Of a DNA stretch of 64,000 nt, positions 28,473-38,694 are shown one piece after another; the first letter of the stretch is position 1, and each line of letters begins with the position of its first letter. The position numbers and the translations under genes were made by a program. The notes beneath the pieces are model-generated. The model saw only the letters and a list, made by a program, of their open reading frames with translations. It made no database searches and was not told the origin of the DNA. The DNA is taken from contig CAISEY010000343.1 in assembly GCA_903884435.1 (NCBI GenBank), forward strand, positions 1-64,000, written 5' to 3'. The stretch comes from an uncultured Hyphomicrobiales bacterium (GTDB lineage Bacteria; Pseudomonadota; Alphaproteobacteria; Rhizobiales; Beijerinckiaceae).

Positions 28473-28862
28473 TCAGGCCTCGCGGATCGCTTCGCCCTCG
28501 ATCTCAACGAGATAGGCAGGGTTGGCCAGTCCCGCAACCTGGACGACCGTGCTCGCGGGCGCATGGCCGCCAAGCCGACGGTTGCGAATTTCGCGCACCG
28601 CCGCGGCCCCGCCAGGAACGGTGCAATAGATCACGAGGCGGACGAGGTCGGCAATTTTCATGTCGCCGGCGGTCAGGACCGCCTCGATGTTGTCGAAAAC
28701 GAGTTCCGTCTGCTTTTCGAGGCCCTCGACGATGGTTCCGTCGGCGCGGGCGCCGACCTGGCCCGAGATGATCAGCCTCCGGGCGACCGGCCCCACGAGC
28801 ACGCCCTGGGAAAACCTCGACCCCGGTGTCTGGACCGTCGGGGGATTGATGAATTTCGGCAT
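28473..28862 (-). CDS. RidA/YjgF family protein
   Basis: RRLIISGQVGARADGTIVEGLEKQTELVFDNIEAVLTAGDMKIADLVRLVIYCT...VQVAGLANPAYLVEIEGEAIRE. Confidence 0.9.
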   Translation of the reverse strand: MPKFINPPTVQTPGSRFSQGVLVGPVARRLIISGQVGARADGTIVEGLEKQTELVFDNIEAVLTAGDMKIADLVRLVIYCTVPGGAAAVREIRNRRLGGHAPASTVVQVAGLANPAYLVEIEGEAIREA

Positions 28863-29012
28863 GGGTCGCCTCCTCGCTGACTGGCCATTCAGCCCGATTT
28901 GCCCGAATCATGCAATGGAGAACTCCATCGCGGCGCTGGCGTCGGGGGAACGACTCGCTTAATTCATCGGGGTCGCGGCGTCGTCGCCGGGCCAGTATCC
29001 ACGGGATCGAAC

Positions 29013-29657
29013 ATGTTCGACTGGTTTCAATCGCTCATGCCGCGCGAGGACAAGTTCTTCGACTATTTCAGCCGGCACGCCCAGACGCTCGTCGACGGCT
29101 CGCGCGCCCTGCGCGACCTGTTGCAGCCCGGCTCGGACATCGCGGCCTGCGCGGCGCGCATCAACGCTTTCGAGGACGCCGCGGACGACATCACCCGCGA
29201 GGTCATGCTGGCGGTGCGCCGCACGTTCATCACGCCCTTCGACCGCAGCGACATCCAGGATCTCGTGGCGTCGATGGACGACGCGATCGACCAGATGAAA
29301 CAGACCGCCAAGGCGATCAGGCTCTTCGAAGTCTCGCAATTCGAGGATCCGATGCGCGAAATGGCCGAGATCATCTGCAAATGCGCGGACATCACGGTCG
29401 ATCTCATCGCCGCGCTCCGGCAAATGAAGAAGCAGTCCAGCCGCCTGATGGCGATGTCGGTCAAGATCACGCGTCTCGAGGAGGAATCCGACGGGCTGCA
29501 CGACAACGGCCTGAAGCAGCTCTTCGTCAAAAATCGCGCCGCCGACCCCATGGCCTACATCGTCGGCGCGGAGATTTACGGCAATCTGGAGAAGGTCGTC
29601 GACCGGTTCGAGGACGTGGCCAATCGCATCAACAGCATCGTCATCGAACATCTCTGA
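29013..29657 (+). CDS. DUF47 (PhoU-like, Pit accessory) family protein
   Basis: MFDWFQSLMPREDKFFDYFSRHAQTLVDGSRALRDLL...RTFITPFDRSDIQDLVASMDDAIDQM; directly upstream of a Pit transporter. Confidence 0.92.
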   Translation: MFDWFQSLMPREDKFFDYFSRHAQTLVDGSRALRDLLQPGSDIAACAARINAFEDAADDITREVMLAVRRTFITPFDRSDIQDLVASMDDAIDQMKQTAKAIRLFEVSQFEDPMREMAEIICKCADITVDLIAALRQMKKQSSRLMAMSVKITRLEEESDGLHDNGLKQLFVKNRAADPMAYIVGAEIYGNLEKVVDRFEDVANRINSIVIEHL

Positions 29658-29672
29658 GCGAAAGGTTCCCTC

Positions 29673-30674
29673 GTGACCAGCATCTCGCTCGCCTATCTCT
29701 ATGTCCTGATCGCGGTCGCGCTGGCGTTCGACTTTCTCAACGGCCTGCACGACGCGGCAAATTCCATCGCCACCATTGTCTCGACGCGCGTGCTCAAGCC
29801 GCAATACGCGGTCGCCTGGGCCGCGTTTTTCAATTTCATCGCCTTCATGGTCTTCGGGCTCAGCGTCGCGCAGACGGTCGGCTCCGGCATCATCGATCCG
29901 AAGATCGTCACGTCGAGCGTGATCTTCGGGGCGCTGATGGGCGCGATCATCTGGAACGTTCTGACCTGGGCGCTCGGCATCCCCTCGTCGAGTTCGCACG
30001 CACTGATTGGCGGCCTGCTGGGCGCCGGCGTCGCGAAGGAGGGACTGTCCGCCGTGGTCTTCGCCGGCGTGAGCAAGACCGTCGCCGCGATTTTCCTGTC
30101 GCCGACCGTCGGCTTCGTGCTGGCGCTTCTCCTGATGCTGCTGGTGTCCTGGCTGTTCGTGCGCGCCGCGCCGGCCTCCGTCGACATGGTGTTTCGCTCC
30201 CTGCAATTCGTCTCCGCCTCGCTTTATTCGCTCGGCCATGGCGGCAACGACGCCCAGAAGACCATGGGCATCATCGCGGTCCTGCTTTACTCGCAAGGCA
30301 TGCTGGAGGGGGGCTTTCACGTCCCGTTCTGGGTCGTGCTTTCGTGTCAGGCCGCGATGGGGCTTGGCACCCTTCTCGGCGGCTGGCGGATCGTTCACAC
30401 GATGGGCTCCAAGATCACGCGTCTCACGCCCATGCAGGGTTGTTGCGCGGAGACGGGCGGCGCCATCATGCTGTTCGCGGCGACCCATTTTGGCATTCCC
30501 GTCTCGACGACGCACACGATCACCGGCGCCATCGTGGGCGTCGGCGCCGCGCGGCGCGTTTCGGCCGTGCGCTGGAACATTGCCAAGGACATTGTCGTCG
30601 CGTGGGTGCTGACCATGCCCGCGGCGGGCGTCATCGGCGCGATCTTCTTCCTTCTCGCCAGACATTTCGAGTGA
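29673..30674 (+). CDS. Inorganic phosphate transporter (Pit family)
   Basis: FDFLNGLHDAANSIATIVSTRVL, GIPSSSSHALIGGLLGAG, LGHGGNDAQKTMGIIA, GIPVSTTHTITGAIVGVG. Confidence 0.95.
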   Translation: MTSISLAYLYVLIAVALAFDFLNGLHDAANSIATIVSTRVLKPQYAVAWAAFFNFIAFMVFGLSVAQTVGSGIIDPKIVTSSVIFGALMGAIIWNVLTWALGIPSSSSHALIGGLLGAGVAKEGLSAVVFAGVSKTVAAIFLSPTVGFVLALLLMLLVSWLFVRAAPASVDMVFRSLQFVSASLYSLGHGGNDAQKTMGIIAVLLYSQGMLEGGFHVPFWVVLSCQAAMGLGTLLGGWRIVHTMGSKITRLTPMQGCCAETGGAIMLFAATHFGIPVSTTHTITGAIVGVGAARRVSAVRWNIAKDIVVAWVLTMPAAGVIGAIFFLLARHFE

Positions 30675-30678
30675 CGCC

Positions 30679-31155
30679 ATGCAGGACGTCGGCGAAAACG
30701 AAAGCAATCCCCTGGCCCGCGAGCAGGTCGCGGCCCTGCCCTGGCGGATCGCCCATGGCGTCGAGGTCATGGTGATTTCCTCGCGCGGAACGCGGCGCTG
30801 GGTGCTGCCCAAGGGCTGGCCGATGAAAGGCAAGACCTTCGCGCAGGCGGCGGCGCGCGAGGCTCTTGAGGAGGCCGGCCTCGAGGGCGTCACCGGCGAC
30901 ACGCCATTCGGTTTTTACGATTACATAAAACGGCTGAAGAACGGCGCCTCGCGGCACTGCACGGTCGCCGTGTTTCCGATGCAAGTCCACCGGCAGCGCA
31001 AGAACTGGCCGGAGAAAGCCCAGCGGACGACCCGATGGATGCCGGTCGAGGAGGCCGCCGCCGCCGTCGAGGAAGCCGATTTGCGACAGTTGATCCTCGA
31101 TTTCGGAGCCTCGATCACCGAAAGCGCGATCACGGCCGGCGCCGCGCGCGGTTAG
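30679..31155 (+). CDS. NUDIX hydrolase
   Basis: GWPMKGKTFAQAAAREALEEAGLEG resembles the Nudix box GX5EX7REUXEEXGU. Confidence 0.9.
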   Translation: MQDVGENESNPLAREQVAALPWRIAHGVEVMVISSRGTRRWVLPKGWPMKGKTFAQAAAREALEEAGLEGVTGDTPFGFYDYIKRLKNGASRHCTVAVFPMQVHRQRKNWPEKAQRTTRWMPVEEAAAAVEEADLRQLILDFGASITESAITAGAARG

Positions 31156-31158
31156 CGC

Positions 31159-32019
31159 CTATTCCGCGCCCTTCTGTGTTTCGACGCGGAAGGCATGCGC
31201 CGGATAGACGCCGAGAATTTTCACCTCGTGGGTGAAAAACCGCAGTTCCTCCAGGGCGCGCCGCAAGCCGGCGTCGTCGGGATGGCCATCGACGTCCACG
31301 AGGAATTGCGTCGCGGCGAATTCGCCATCGACCATGTAGCTCTCGAGTTTCGTCATGTTGACGCCGTTCGTCGCGAAGCCGCCGAGGGCCTTGTAAAGGG
31401 CGGCCGGCACGTTGCGCACCCGGAAAAGGAACGTCGTGACGATCGGTCCCTCGCCCCGCGGCGCCCATTGCGGGGTTTTCGAGAGGATGATGAAACGCGT
31501 CGTGTTGTGCGCCTCGTCCTCGACGTTGCTCGCCAGCGTTTGCAAGCCGTAGATCTCCGCGGCCAGCGCCGGCGCGAGCGAGGCGCGGGCCGGATCGTTC
31601 CATTCGGCGACCTCGCGCGCCGAGCCCGCCGTGTCGCCGGTGACGACCGGCTTCAGCCCGTGCTCCCGGATGATCTTGCGGCACTGGCCGAGCGCGTGAA
31701 CGTGGCTGTAAACCGATTTGATCGTAGCGAAGGAAGCGCCGGGAATCGCGAGCAACTGGAAATGGATCGGCAGAAAGAACTCGCCGATAATGTGCAAATC
31801 CGCCTGCGGCAGGAAATGATGGATGTCGGCGACGCGGCCCGCGATGGAGTTTTCGACCGGTATCATGCCGAGGCCGGCGGTCCCGTCGGAAATCGCGGTG
31901 AACGCGTCCTCGAAGCTCGCGCAGGGCAGCGGCGTCCAGTCCGGGTAAACCTCGTGGCAGGCAATGTGGGAATTCGCGCCGGGTTCGCCCTGGTACGCGA
32001 TGACCTTGTTCACGCTCAT
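31159..32019 (-). CDS. pheA: Prephenate dehydratase
   Basis: AYQGEPGANSHIACHEVYPD, GLGMIPVENSIAGRVADIHHFLP, YSHVHALGQCRKII, ACT region LYKALGGFATNGVNMTKLESYMV. Confidence 0.94.
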   Translation of the reverse strand: MSVNKVIAYQGEPGANSHIACHEVYPDWTPLPCASFEDAFTAISDGTAGLGMIPVENSIAGRVADIHHFLPQADLHIIGEFFLPIHFQLLAIPGASFATIKSVYSHVHALGQCRKIIREHGLKPVVTGDTAGSAREVAEWNDPARASLAPALAAEIYGLQTLASNVEDEAHNTTRFIILSKTPQWAPRGEGPIVTTFLFRVRNVPAALYKALGGFATNGVNMTKLESYMVDGEFAATQFLVDVDGHPDDAGLRRALEELRFFTHEVKILGVYPAHAFRVETQKGAE

Positions 32020-32086
32020 TTCACAACTCTCCCGGGCCCGGCGGGCCAGCCGGTCCGTTTCACACAAACACGCGGAATATTCCAGT

Positions 32087-32689
32087 TCAGCCAAGCCGGA
32101 AGACGACGGCGAGGTTGTTCGCGGGCATTTCCGTGACATCGGGCCCGGAAAAGCCGGCGTCCCGGGCGACGCGCGCGACATCCGCGAGATCGCGCAGGCC
32201 CCAGGCTGGATCGCGCGCCTTGAGATCCGCGTCGAAGGCGAGATTGCTCGCGGCTGTCTCGACGCCCGCCCGGACAAAGGGGCCATAAACCACGAGCGGA
32301 GCGCCTTTTGGCAGGATCGCGGCGGCGCCCTGGAACAGCCCGAGCGTCGCCTCCCAGGGGGAAATATGGATCATGTTGACGCAGAGCACGGCGTCCGCCG
32401 CCACGACCGGCCAGGGGCGCAGCGCGGCGTCGAGCCGCAACGGCGGACGCACGTTGTCGACGCCGGTCTCCGCCGTCCAGGCGGAAATACTGGCGAGCGC
32501 CGCCGCGTCGGGGTCGGTCGGCTGGAATTCGAGGCCAGGCAATTCCCGCGCGAAAAACACCGCGTGTTCGCCGGACCCCGAGGCGATTTCCAGCACGAGG
32601 CCGCTCGCCGGCAAAACGGACCGGAGCACGTCGAGGATCGGTCCGCGATTGCGCGGCGTCGCGGGGGCGTGGCGGCGCGCGTCGCTCAC
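32087..32689 (-). CDS. DUF938 family SAM-dependent methyltransferase-like protein
   Basis: [48 protein letters not shown]...[15 protein letters not shown]. Confidence 0.88.
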   Translation of the reverse strand: MSDARRHAPATPRNRGPILDVLRSVLPASGLVLEIASGSGEHAVFFARELPGLEFQPTDPDAAALASISAWTAETGVDNVRPPLRLDAALRPWPVVAADAVLCVNMIHISPWEATLGLFQGAAAILPKGAPLVVYGPFVRAGVETAASNLAFDADLKARDPAWGLRDLADVARVARDAGFSGPDVTEMPANNLAVVFRLG

Positions 32690-33426
32690 GGGCGCTTTCC
32701 CCGGAGCATCTCGCGCGCGCGATCGAGATCGTGCGGCGTATCGACGCCAAGGGGAACCTCCCCGACGATGGAGACATCGATGCGCATCCCGGCCTCGAGG
32801 GCGCGCAATTGCTCGAGCTTCTCACGCTGCTCCAGCGGCGAGGGCGGCAGGGCGACAAACCGCGCGAGGGCCGCGCGCCGGTAAGCGTAAAGCCCGATGT
32901 GATGAAACAGGGGCCCCTCCCCGTGCGGCGCGGTGGCGCGCGTAAAATAGAGAGCGCGCAACCGTCCGGGCGCGACCTCCCCGCCCACGACCTTGACGAC
33001 GTTGGGATCGCCGCGTTCTTCCACGCGGCGGATTTCCGCGGCCGCTGTCGCGATGTCGACGCGCGGGTCTTCAAGGGGGGCGGCGGCGGCGCGGATCGTC
33101 GCGGCCTCGACGGTCGGCAGATCGCCCTGGACGTTGACGATGATCTCGCAAGCGCCGCCCGGATCGACGAGGCCCAGCGCCTCGAAAATCCGGTCCGAAC
33201 CGGACTGGTGATGCTGGCCCGTCAACACGGCCCGGCCGCCCGCCCGCTCGACGGCGGCGGCGATTTCGGGGCTGTCCGCGGCGACCACCACGTCGCCAAC
33301 GTCAGCTTCCATGGCGCGCCGCCAGACGTGCACGATCATCGGCTCGCCATGGATATCGGCGAGCGGCTTGCCCGGCAGGCGGGTCGAGGCGATACGGGCG
33401 GGGATGATGACGATCGATCTGGACAT
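32686..33426 (-). CDS. kdsB: 3-deoxy-manno-octulosonate cytidylyltransferase
   Basis: [73 protein letters not shown]. Confidence 0.95.
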   Translation of the reverse strand: MSRSIVIIPARIASTRLPGKPLADIHGEPMIVHVWRRAMEADVGDVVVAADSPEIAAAVERAGGRAVLTGQHHQSGSDRIFEALGLVDPGGACEIIVNVQGDLPTVEAATIRAAAAPLEDPRVDIATAAAEIRRVEERGDPNVVKVVGGEVAPGRLRALYFTRATAPHGEGPLFHHIGLYAYRRAALARFVALPPSPLEQREKLEQLRALEAGMRIDVSIVGEVPLGVDTPHDLDRAREMLRGKRP

Positions 33427-33557
33427 CTGGCGGCAAAAAGAAGCATGGGACGGGCGCTTATACGTGTTGCCAAGCAACCGGCAAAGCGGGTAATCAACGC
33501 CGCGACGCGACATGACGGCGCGCGCCGCGCCAATCGCCAGACTTGGAGATCCACCGG

Positions 33558-34100
33558 ATGGATTCCTTTGAATTCAACAAGATAGCCGGCAGCGTGTTAG
33601 GCACGCTGCTGTTCGTCATGGGCCTTGGCGTGATCTCCGACGGCTTGTTCTCGCATCCGCACATGGAAAAGGCCGGTTACGCGCTGCCGGGCGCCTCCGA
33701 GGGCCACGGCGCGGGCGCGGCGGAAGCCGCCGTTCACGTCGAGCCGCTGCCGGCCCTGCTCGCGAAGGCCGACCCGAAGAAGGGCGAGGCCGGCGCCAAG
33801 GTCTGCACGACCTGCCACACGCTCGAAAAAGGCGCCGCGCCCAAACCGACCGGCCCCAACCTCGCAGGCGTCGTCGGCCGCGCCATGGGTTCGACCGATT
33901 TCGGCTATTCCGACGGGCTGAAAGGCCATGGCGGCGCCTGGACCTACGAAAGCCTCAACGCCTTCCTGACCAATCCGAAGGCTTTCATCGCGGGCACGAA
34001 GATGGCCTACGGCGGCGAACGCGATCCGGCCAAGCGCGCGGACATCATCGCTTTCCTGCGCTCGATCACGGAAAACGCGCCGCCGCTGCCCGCCCCCTGA
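33558..34100 (+). CDS. Membrane-anchored c-type cytochrome (CycM-like)
   Basis: N-terminal TM anchor; [49 protein letters not shown]. Divergent from kdsB. Confidence 0.92.
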   Translation: MDSFEFNKIAGSVLGTLLFVMGLGVISDGLFSHPHMEKAGYALPGASEGHGAGAAEAAVHVEPLPALLAKADPKKGEAGAKVCTTCHTLEKGAAPKPTGPNLAGVVGRAMGSTDFGYSDGLKGHGGAWTYESLNAFLTNPKAFIAGTKMAYGGERDPAKRADIIAFLRSITENAPPLPAP

Positions 34101-34134
34101 GGGCGGACCGGTTTCGCGCGTTCCGATCATCGAC

Positions 34135-34166
34135 AAAAGCCGGCGCGCCCCGCCGGCTTTTTCTTT
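34135..34166 (+). terminator. Rho-independent terminator after the cytochrome c gene
   Basis: AAAAGCCGGCG-CGCCC-CGCCGGCTTTTT: 11-bp perfect stem plus T-tract, read directly. Confidence 0.85.
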
Positions 34167-34270
34167 GCGCCCGGCGTCGCCCGCGGACTCTGGCGGCGCG
34201 GCGAAAAAGCGACATAATCGACGCGAATCATCATCGGGCGTCGATCGCCCCGCAGCATCGGAACCTCCGG

Positions 34271-36133
34271 ATGACATTCACCCGCCGCCAGGCCGTCAAA
34301 CTCGGCGCCGCCGCCCTCGGGGCCGCGCGGCTTCCCGCGATCGCGCGCGCCGCCGACGGCGAGACCGAAACCCACGGGCTCTCCACCTTTGGCGAACTGG
34401 GCGAAACGCCCGATTTTAGACATTTCCGCTATGTGAACCCGGACGCGCCGAAAGGCGGGACCATCGTGATGCAAATTCGCAACACTTCGGGAAACCAAAA
34501 TTTCGAAACGTTCGATTCCTTCAACATCTACATCTTCAAGGGCGACGGCGCGGCGGGAGTCGACGCGCTGTTCGACACGCTGATGGCTGGCAGCGGCGAC
34601 GAGCCGACGACGCAATACGGTCTTGTCGCGCGCGCCGTGCGTGTGTCCGCGGACAAGCTGACCTACCGTTTCCTGCTTCGTCCGGAAGCGCGCTTTCACG
34701 ACGGCTCGCGCCTCACCGCGAACGACGTGGCTTTTTCGCTCAACACGCTGAAGACGAAGGGGCACCCGATCTACCGCGCCATTCTCGCGGAACTCGCCGG
34801 CGCGGAGGCCGAGACGGACGACGTGTGCAAGGTGACGTTCACGCCGAACCGCAGCCGCGACCTGCACCTGATCATCGCGGGGATGCCGATCTTCTCGCGG
34901 GCCTGGTACACGAAGAACGATTTCGAAGCCGCGACGCTCGAGCCGCCGCTGGGCTCCGGCCCCTACAAGGTGTCGCGATTTGAACAGGGGCGCTACGTCG
35001 AATACGAGCGCGTGAAGGACTACTGGGGCGCGAAGCTGCCGGTGAACGTCGGGCAAAACAACTTCGACCGCGTGCGCTGGGAATATTACCGCGAGCGGCA
35101 GATCGCCTTCGAGGACTTCAAGTCCGGCAAGATCAATTATCACGAGGAATACACCGCGCGTTTCTGGGCGACGCAATACGATTTCCCGGCGGTGCGCGAA
35201 GGCCGCGTGATCCGCGAGGAATTGCCGGGCCGCGCCGCGACGCCGGTGCAGGGCTGGCATTTTAACCTGCGCCGCCCGCAGTTCCGCGACGCGCGCGTGC
35301 GCGAGGCGATCATCAATTGTTTCGACTACGAATGGACCAGCAAGAACATCATGTATTCCGCCTACACGCGGTTGCAGTCCTATTTCGACAATTCCGACAT
35401 GAAGGCCGAAGGCAAGCCCGGGCCGGCGGAACTGGCGCTGCTGGAGCCCTTCCGGGCGCGATTGCCGGCGGAGGTCTTCGACATTCCATGGGTTCCGCCG
35501 GTGTCCGACGGATCGGGCTCCGACCGCAACCTCCTGCGCAAGGCCGATGAATTGCTGCGCGCCGCCGGCTGCAAGCGCGAGGGCAGCCAGTTGCGCCTGC
35601 CGGACGGCAAGCCTTTCACCATCGAGTTTCTCGACACGTCCACGGTGATGCAGCCGCACACCGAGCCCTTCGTCGCCAATCTGAAAAAGCTTGGAATCGA
35701 CGCGCAACGGCGCGTCGTGGACACCGTGCAATACAAGCGGCGCACCGACAGTTTCGACTTCGACATGGCGAGTTCCGCCATGGGCGGCTCGATGACGCCC
35801 GGCGTGGAATTGCTGAACATCTACGGATCGAAGGCGGCGGAGACGCCGGGCTCGCGCAATCTCTCGGGCGTGTCCCACCCGGCCATCGACTCGCTGCTCG
35901 ACACGATCGCCAAGGCCGACAACCGCGAGACGCTGAACGTCGCGTGCCGGGCGCTCGACCGCGTGCTGCGCGCCGGGCGCTACATGGTGCCCATGTGGTA
36001 CTCGGGCAAGTCGCGCATCGCGCACTGGGATGTTTTCTCGCGGCCCGCCGACGGACCAAAATACGGCACCGGGGCGCCGGGCACGTGGTGGTGGGACGCG
36101 GACAAGGCGAGGAAAATCGGCTATTCAGGCTGA
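34271..36133 (+). CDS. Extracellular solute-binding protein family 5 (YejA-like)
   Basis: Tat-like signal; HGLSTFGELGETPDFRHFRYVNPDAPKGGTI; HFNLRRPQFRDARVREAIINCFDYEW. Followed by yejB/E/F-like genes. Confidence 0.93.
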   Translation: MTFTRRQAVKLGAAALGAARLPAIARAADGETETHGLSTFGELGETPDFRHFRYVNPDAPKGGTIVMQIRNTSGNQNFETFDSFNIYIFKGDGAAGVDALFDTLMAGSGDEPTTQYGLVARAVRVSADKLTYRFLLRPEARFHDGSRLTANDVAFSLNTLKTKGHPIYRAILAELAGAEAETDDVCKVTFTPNRSRDLHLIIAGMPIFSRAWYTKNDFEAATLEPPLGSGPYKVSRFEQGRYVEYERVKDYWGAKLPVNVGQNNFDRVRWEYYRERQIAFEDFKSGKINYHEEYTARFWATQYDFPAVREGRVIREELPGRAATPVQGWHFNLRRPQFRDARVREAIINCFDYEWTSKNIMYSAYTRLQSYFDNSDMKAEGKPGPAELALLEPFRARLPAEVFDIPWVPPVSDGSGSDRNLLRKADELLRAAGCKREGSQLRLPDGKPFTIEFLDTSTVMQPHTEPFVANLKKLGIDAQRRVVDTVQYKRRTDSFDFDMASSAMGGSMTPGVELLNIYGSKAAETPGSRNLSGVSHPAIDSLLDTIAKADNRETLNVACRALDRVLRAGRYMVPMWYSGKSRIAHWDVFSRPADGPKYGTGAPGTWWWDADKARKIGYSG

Positions 36134-36157
36134 GGGTCAGGCAACGCGGCGGAGTTC

Positions 36158-37252
36158 ATGGCGGCCTATATCGCGCGCAGACTGTTGCTGATGATCCCGA
36201 CCTTGCTCGGGATCCTCCTCATCTCGTTCGTCATCATCCAGTTCGCGCCCGGAGGGCCGGTGGAGCGCGTGCTGGCGCAATTGCAGGGCGCGGACCAGGG
36301 AACGGGCGGGCGCGTCGGCGCCGGCGCCAACGATCTCGGCGCCAATCTGGCGGCGCAATCGGCGGATTCGCGCTATCGCGGCTCGCAGGGGCTCGACCCG
36401 AAATTCATCGCGGAACTGGAAAAGCAATTCGGCTTCGACAAGCCGCCCGCCGAACGCTTCCTGCAAATGGTGAAGAACTACGCGACGCTCGACTTCGGCC
36501 GCAGTTTCTTCAAGGACAAGTCCGTCCTGACGCTCATCAAGGAGAAACTTCCGGTCTCGATCACGCTGGGCGCGTGGATGACCCTGCTGTCCTACCTTAT
36601 TTCAATTCCGCTCGGCATCCGCAAGGCGATGCGCGACGGCAGCCGCTTCGACACCTGGACCTCGGGAATCGTGATCCTCGGCTACGCGATCCCCGGCTTT
36701 CTCTTCGCCGTCTTGCTGGTCATCCTCTTCGCTGGCGGATCGTTCTGGCAGATTTTTCCCTCGCGCGGCCTGTTTTCCGACAACTGGGCGGAGCTCTCGG
36801 CGCCCGCGAAGGTCGCGGATTATCTCTGGCACGTCACGCTGTCCGTGCTGGCGCTGGTGCTCGGCTCCTTCGCGACCTCGACCTTTCTGACGAAGAACTC
36901 CTTCCTCGACGAAATTCGCAAGCAATACGTGCAGACCGCGCGGATGAAGGGCCTCACCGAAACCCAGGTGCTCTACGGCCACGTCTTCCGCAACGCGATG
37001 ATGATCGTCGTCGCGGGCTTTCCCGGAGCCTTCGTCAGCGCCTTCTTCACGGGTTCGCTGCTGATCGAAAACATCTTCTCGCTCGACGGGCTCGGATTGC
37101 TCACCTTCGAATCCGTGATGAACCGCGACTATCCCGTCGTCTTCGCCAACATCTACATTCTCGCCCTTCTCGGCCTCGTGGTGAATCTCCTGTCCGATCT
37201 CACCTACACCTGGATCGATCCGCGCATCGACTTCGAAACGCGGGAGGTCTGA
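36158..37252 (+). CDS. ABC transporter permease (YejB-like)
   Basis: MAAYIARRLLLMIPTLLGILLISFVIIQFAPGGPVERVLAQL; QYVQTARMKGLTETQVLYGHVFRNAMMIVVAGFPG. Confidence 0.94.
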   Translation: MAAYIARRLLLMIPTLLGILLISFVIIQFAPGGPVERVLAQLQGADQGTGGRVGAGANDLGANLAAQSADSRYRGSQGLDPKFIAELEKQFGFDKPPAERFLQMVKNYATLDFGRSFFKDKSVLTLIKEKLPVSITLGAWMTLLSYLISIPLGIRKAMRDGSRFDTWTSGIVILGYAIPGFLFAVLLVILFAGGSFWQIFPSRGLFSDNWAELSAPAKVADYLWHVTLSVLALVLGSFATSTFLTKNSFLDEIRKQYVQTARMKGLTETQVLYGHVFRNAMMIVVAGFPGAFVSAFFTGSLLIENIFSLDGLGLLTFESVMNRDYPVVFANIYILALLGLVVNLLSDLTYTWIDPRIDFETREV

Positions 37253-37253
37253 C

Positions 37254-38438
37254 GTGACGCAGGCCCCGCTCCAGGACGAACTCCAGGCCGCGGCCAGCGC
37301 GCCGCTGGCTCCCGCGTTGCCTGCGAAGGGCTGGCTGAAGCTCGCGCCCGTCAACCAGCGGCGCCTCGACAATTTCCGGCGCAACAGGCGCGGCTTTTAT
37401 TCGTTCTGGATTTTCCTGACTCTGTTCGGCGTTTCGCTCTTCGCGGAATTCATCGCCAACGACCGGCCCATCGCCGTCTCCTACAAAGGCGAACTCCTGT
37501 TTCCGGTTTTCAATGATTATCCGGAAGAGAAATTCGGCGGCTTTCTCGCCACCACCGACTACCGCGATCCCGTGATCGCCAGCGAGATCGAAAGCCGCGG
37601 ATGGATGCTCTGGCCGCCGGTGCGCTATTCCTTCGGCACCGTCAATCTCGACTTGCCGACGCCCGCGCCCTCGCCTCCCACCTGGGCGCTCACCCGGGAG
37701 CAATGCGAGCCCGCGTTGAAGAAGCGATTTCCGGACCGCGCCGGCGCGACTTGCCGCGATCTCGAAACCAACTGGCTCGGCACCGACGACGCCGGCCGCG
37801 ACGTCGTCGCGCGACTGATCTACGGCTTCCGCATCTCCATCCTCTTCGGCCTCACGCTCGCGGGCGTTTCCTCCATCATCGGCATTCTCGCCGGCGCGGT
37901 GCAAGGCTATTTCGGCGGCTGGCTCGACCTGATTTTCCAGCGCTTCATCGAAATCTGGTCGTCGTTGCCGCATCTCTACATTCTCATCATCGTCTCCTCG
38001 ATCATCACCCCGAGCTTCTTCGTGCTGCTCGGCATTCTCCTGCTGTTTTCGTGGGTGTCCCTCGTCCACGTCGTGCGCGCCGAATTCCTGCGCGCGCGCA
38101 ACTTCGAATACGTCAACGCGGCGCGCGCGCTCGGTCTCTCCAACGTCAAGATCATGTTCCGGCACGTGTTGCCGAACGCCATGGTGGCGACGCTCACCTT
38201 CCTTCCGTTCGTCGTCAACGCCTCGGTGACGACGCTCACCTCGCTGGATTTCCTTGGCCTCGGCCTGCCGCCGGGCTCCCCCTCGCTGGGGGAAATGCTG
38301 TTGCAGGGCAAGGCGAATTTGCAGGCGCCCTGGCTCGGGCTCACGGGCTTCTGGGTCATCGCGATCATGCTGTCGCTGCTCGTCTTCGTGGGCGAGGCGG
38401 TGCGCGACGCGTTCGACCCGCGGAAGACGTTTTCGTGA
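37254..38438 (+). CDS. ABC transporter permease (YejE-like)
   Basis: NQRRLDNFRRNRRGFYSFWIFLTLFGVSLFAEFIANDRPIAVSYKGELLFPVFNDYPE; LGTDDAGRDVVARLIYGFRISILFGL. Confidence 0.94.
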   Translation: MTQAPLQDELQAAASAPLAPALPAKGWLKLAPVNQRRLDNFRRNRRGFYSFWIFLTLFGVSLFAEFIANDRPIAVSYKGELLFPVFNDYPEEKFGGFLATTDYRDPVIASEIESRGWMLWPPVRYSFGTVNLDLPTPAPSPPTWALTREQCEPALKKRFPDRAGATCRDLETNWLGTDDAGRDVVARLIYGFRISILFGLTLAGVSSIIGILAGAVQGYFGGWLDLIFQRFIEIWSSLPHLYILIIVSSIITPSFFVLLGILLLFSWVSLVHVVRAEFLRARNFEYVNAARALGLSNVKIMFRHVLPNAMVATLTFLPFVVNASVTTLTSLDFLGLGLPPGSPSLGEMLLQGKANLQAPWLGLTGFWVIAIMLSLLVFVGEAVRDAFDPRKTFS

Positions 38439-38694
38439 GGACGCGCCATGATTCCGGCCGGTAGGGCGCGAAAATGAACACGATCGTTTTGAACCAGACG
38501 CCGTCATCGCGGATGCCGCATCCACGAAAATTGCCCGGCGCGATCCACCTCGTCACGGCGTCGATGTCCCGACGCCGCTCCATCATGACACTGGATGAAG
38601 ACGCGCGGCGGCTCCCCATGACTCCCGGCCGTCTCGACCCTGACATGAAAGGCGTCGAAGCTGTTCCCGGTGCCTGTGTCCGGGGCGCAGCCCG

